Shown in pieces: positions 5,119 to 6,640 of a stretch of DNA of 6,640 nt. The notes beneath the pieces are model-generated. The model made no database searches. It was not told the origin of the DNA and saw only the letters and a list, made by a program, of their open reading frames with translations. Where the stretch lies: NCBI GenBank assembly GCA_964650975.1, contig CAZYWA010000452.1:1-6640 (forward strand), written 5' to 3'. Origin of the DNA: CAZYWA01 sp964650975 [NCBI: uncultured bacterium] (GTDB lineage Bacteria; JADJOY01). Each line of letters begins with the position of its first letter. Positions within the stretch are counted from its first letter, which is position 1. A program made the position numbers and the translations under genes.

Positions 5119-6459
5119 ATGGAAACTGGGCTCGACGAAGACCGCATCCGGCTCGAAACCGTCGACTCGTCCGAGCTTCGCGAGGCGTGGACCGTGCTCG
5201 CGAAGGAGGACCGTCTCGACGGCTTCCGGCTGCTGCCGCGGGTCGAGGCCGAGGATTTCTTCATGTCGCTCTCGGCGCTCGATCAGGCCGAGCTGCTCAT
5301 GCAGCTGCCCAGCGACGAGCGCCGCTCGTGGGTGCGGCTCCTGCCGCCCGACGACGTCGCCGACCTGATCCAGGAAGTGCCCGGTGACGATCGCGCCACG
5401 CTGATCGCGGCGCTCGACGTCGTCACCCGCAAGGAAGTCACCGCACTCCTGCTCTACGCCGAGGACGAGGCGGGCGGGCTGATGAGCCCGCGCTACGCCC
5501 GCGTGCGTCCCGACATGACCGCCGACGAGGCGCTGCGCTACCTGCGCCGCCAGGTCCGCGAGCACCCCGAGACGATCTACTACGCGTACGCGCTCGACGC
5601 CGAGCAGCGGCCGATCGGAGTGCTGTCGCTGCGCGAGCTCTTCATGGCGCCGCCCGACGCGCGGGTGGGCGAGATCATGCAGACCGAGCTGGTGCTCGCC
5701 GGGCACGATCTCGATCAGGAGACCCTGAGCCAGCTGTTCCGGGACTCGGACCTGGTGGCCATTCCCGTCGTCGACGGCGAAGGCAAGATGAAGGGGATCG
5801 TGACCTCGGACGACATCCTCGACGTCGTCGAGGAAGAGGCCACCGAGGACATGCAGAAGTACGGCGGCGTCGAGGCCCTCGACGCGCCCTACCTCGCGAT
5901 CGGCTTCTTCAGCATGATCCGGAAGCGCGGCGGCTGGCTCACGGCGCTCTTCCTGAGCGAGATGCTGACCGCCACCGCGATGGGCTACTTCGAGCGCCAG
6001 ATCGAGCGCGCCGTGGTGCTGGCGCTCTTCATTCCGCTCATCATCTCGAGCGGCGGCAACAGAGGCTCGCAGGCGTCGACGCTGGTCATCCGCGCCATGG
6101 CGCTGGGCGAGGTGCGACTCACCGACTGGTGGCGGGTCATGCGGCGCGAGATCGCCGCGGGGCTGACGCTGGGTTGCTTGCTGGGCAGCATCGGCTTCGT
6201 GCGCATCGTGTTCTGGCCGCAGCGCCACCAGCTCTACGGCGAGCACTACGTGCTGATCGCGGTCACCGTCAGCTTGAGCCTGGTGGGGATCGTGTTGTGG
6301 GGAACGTTCGCGGGCTCGATGCTGCCGCTGGTGCTGCGGCGGATCGGGTTCGACCCCGCGAGCGCTTCGGCGCCGTTCGTGGCGACGCTGGTCGACGTGA
6401 GCGGAATCGTCATCTACTTCACGGTCGCCAGCATCATCCTGCACGGCACGCTGCTCTGA
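5119..6459 (+). CDS. mgtE: Magnesium transporter MgtE
   Basis: The product has 446 residues, the usual full length (about 450). MgtE is a homodimeric inner-membrane magnesium channel whose cytosolic domains sense magnesium and close the pore when it is plentiful. An N-terminal helical MgtE_N domain spans about 33-120. Two CBS domains follow at about 121-178 and 183-240, the second with AIPVVDGEGKMKGIVTSDDI. A connecting plug-helix region lies at 241-260. Five membrane segments fall near 272-290, 297-311, 344-365, 377-402 and 420-441. The family motif GGNRGSQAST is at 312-321. ATLVDV (422-427) places Asp426 where the pore aspartate of Thermus thermophilus MgtE (Asp432) lies. Many acidic residues in the N and CBS domains fit magnesium sensing. 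The start is bounded by an in-frame TGA at 5107-5109, leaving ATG 5119 as the only reasonable choice; the Shine-Dalgarno (GTGAG) is weak. I see no recognisable M-box or ykkC-type leader; repeat copy 2 occupies part of the upstream region. Confidence 0.97.
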   Translation: METGLDEDRIRLETVDSSELREAWTVLAKEDRLDGFRLLPRVEAEDFFMSLSALDQAELLMQLPSDERRSWVRLLPPDDVADLIQEVPGDDRATLIAALDVVTRKEVTALLLYAEDEAGGLMSPRYARVRPDMTADEALRYLRRQVREHPETIYYAYALDAEQRPIGVLSLRELFMAPPDARVGEIMQTELVLAGHDLDQETLSQLFRDSDLVAIPVVDGEGKMKGIVTSDDILDVVEEEATEDMQKYGGVEALDAPYLAIGFFSMIRKRGGWLTALFLSEMLTATAMGYFERQIERAVVLALFIPLIISSGGNRGSQASTLVIRAMALGEVRLTDWWRVMRREIAAGLTLGCLLGSIGFVRIVFWPQRHQLYGEHYVLIAVTVSLSLVGIVLWGTFAGSMLPLVLRRIGFDPASASAPFVATLVDVSGIVIYFTVASIILHGTLL

Positions 6460-6640
6460 CGGCGGGCTGCGGTCCCTCGCAGCTGCTGAGCCAAGCTGGC
6501 GGCGCGCCGGCGGGCGCCCGCCCCGGGGCACGGCCGGCCATCGCCATCGACGCCGAGGGAAGGCCGGCCTGCATTCGGCCTTGCGCCTGCGGCATCGCGA
6601 CGACAACGCCATCGCGCTGCTCGGCCTCGAGCACCCCGGG
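6460..6640. other. Right-edge region with GC palindromes, no supported gene
   Basis: These 181 bp follow the mgtE stop. They contain the 14-bp perfect palindrome GGCGGGCGCCCGCC (6509-6522) and a 7-bp stem AAGGCCG (6560-6566) with CGGCCTT (6576-6582) around 9 nt. Either may help end the mgtE transcript, though no T-run follows. A minus-strand frame is open from the right edge to a stop at 6434-6436, inside the mgtE end, and reads as Ala/Gly/Pro/Met-rich sequence. A plus-strand frame is also open toward the edge (ALRLRHRDDNAIALLGL near the end) but has no clear start. A partial gene entering from the right cannot be excluded. Confidence 0.4.

Noticed and set aside
4488-6612. Long minus-strand open frames opposite the small genes and mgtE
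   Set aside because: They are antisense readings of GC-rich codons in well-supported plus-strand genes and contain no recognisable domain.
6434-6640. Partial gene entering from the right edge on the minus strand
   Set aside because: The sequence is low-complexity, Ala/Gly/Pro/Met-rich and too short to judge, and it would overlap the end of mgtE.

Overview
This is a high-GC window (about two-thirds G+C or more by eye) with strongly GC-biased codon third positions. It reads as chromosomal DNA from a Gram-negative bacterium, most likely Myxococcota or another deltaproteobacterial-type lineage. The lineage call is an inference from a lipobox lipoprotein with an IPT/TIG domain, FG-GAP and P-domain exported proteins, a DUF3634-type small membrane protein and the codon bias. 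No rRNA, tRNA, CRISPR array, transposase or phage gene is visible.

Layout, left to right. A minus-strand gene for a large exported lipoprotein starts at 1859 and runs off the left edge; it has an IPT/TIG domain and a long helical domain. A 138-bp divergent spacer separates it from a plus-strand gene (1998-2912) for a secreted FG-GAP/VCBS protein with five calcium-type loops. That gene converges on a minus-strand gene (3940-3116) for a secreted protein with a proprotein-convertase-like P-domain, one FG-GAP motif and a DGFESGD tail. A 171-bp divergent spacer follows. Next come two small plus-strand genes, a DUF3634-like membrane protein (4112-4501) and an 84-residue protein of unknown function (4649-4903), and then a complete mgtE magnesium transporter gene (5119-6459). 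The last 180 bp hold GC-rich palindromes and no gene I can support.

The left half therefore carries three exported proteins of the cell surface or extracellular space. The right half carries small cytoplasmic or inner-membrane proteins and a magnesium channel. Apart from the related FG-GAP motifs in two neighbours, nothing ties the genes into one pathway.

The most unusual feature is a structured intergenic repeat present twice, at 2926-3022 and 4915-5012. Each copy begins 11-13 nt after the stop codon of a plus-strand gene. It consists of two strong hairpins, a conserved 38-nt linker and a third small stem. Over an 88-nt gap-free alignment the copies differ at 10 positions. Six of those form three exact base-pair swaps inside the stems, two lie in a hairpin loop, two lie in the linker, and no stem change is uncompensated. 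This suggests a dispersed family whose structure has been maintained. Its function is unknown, and it lacks the U-tract of a standard intrinsic terminator.
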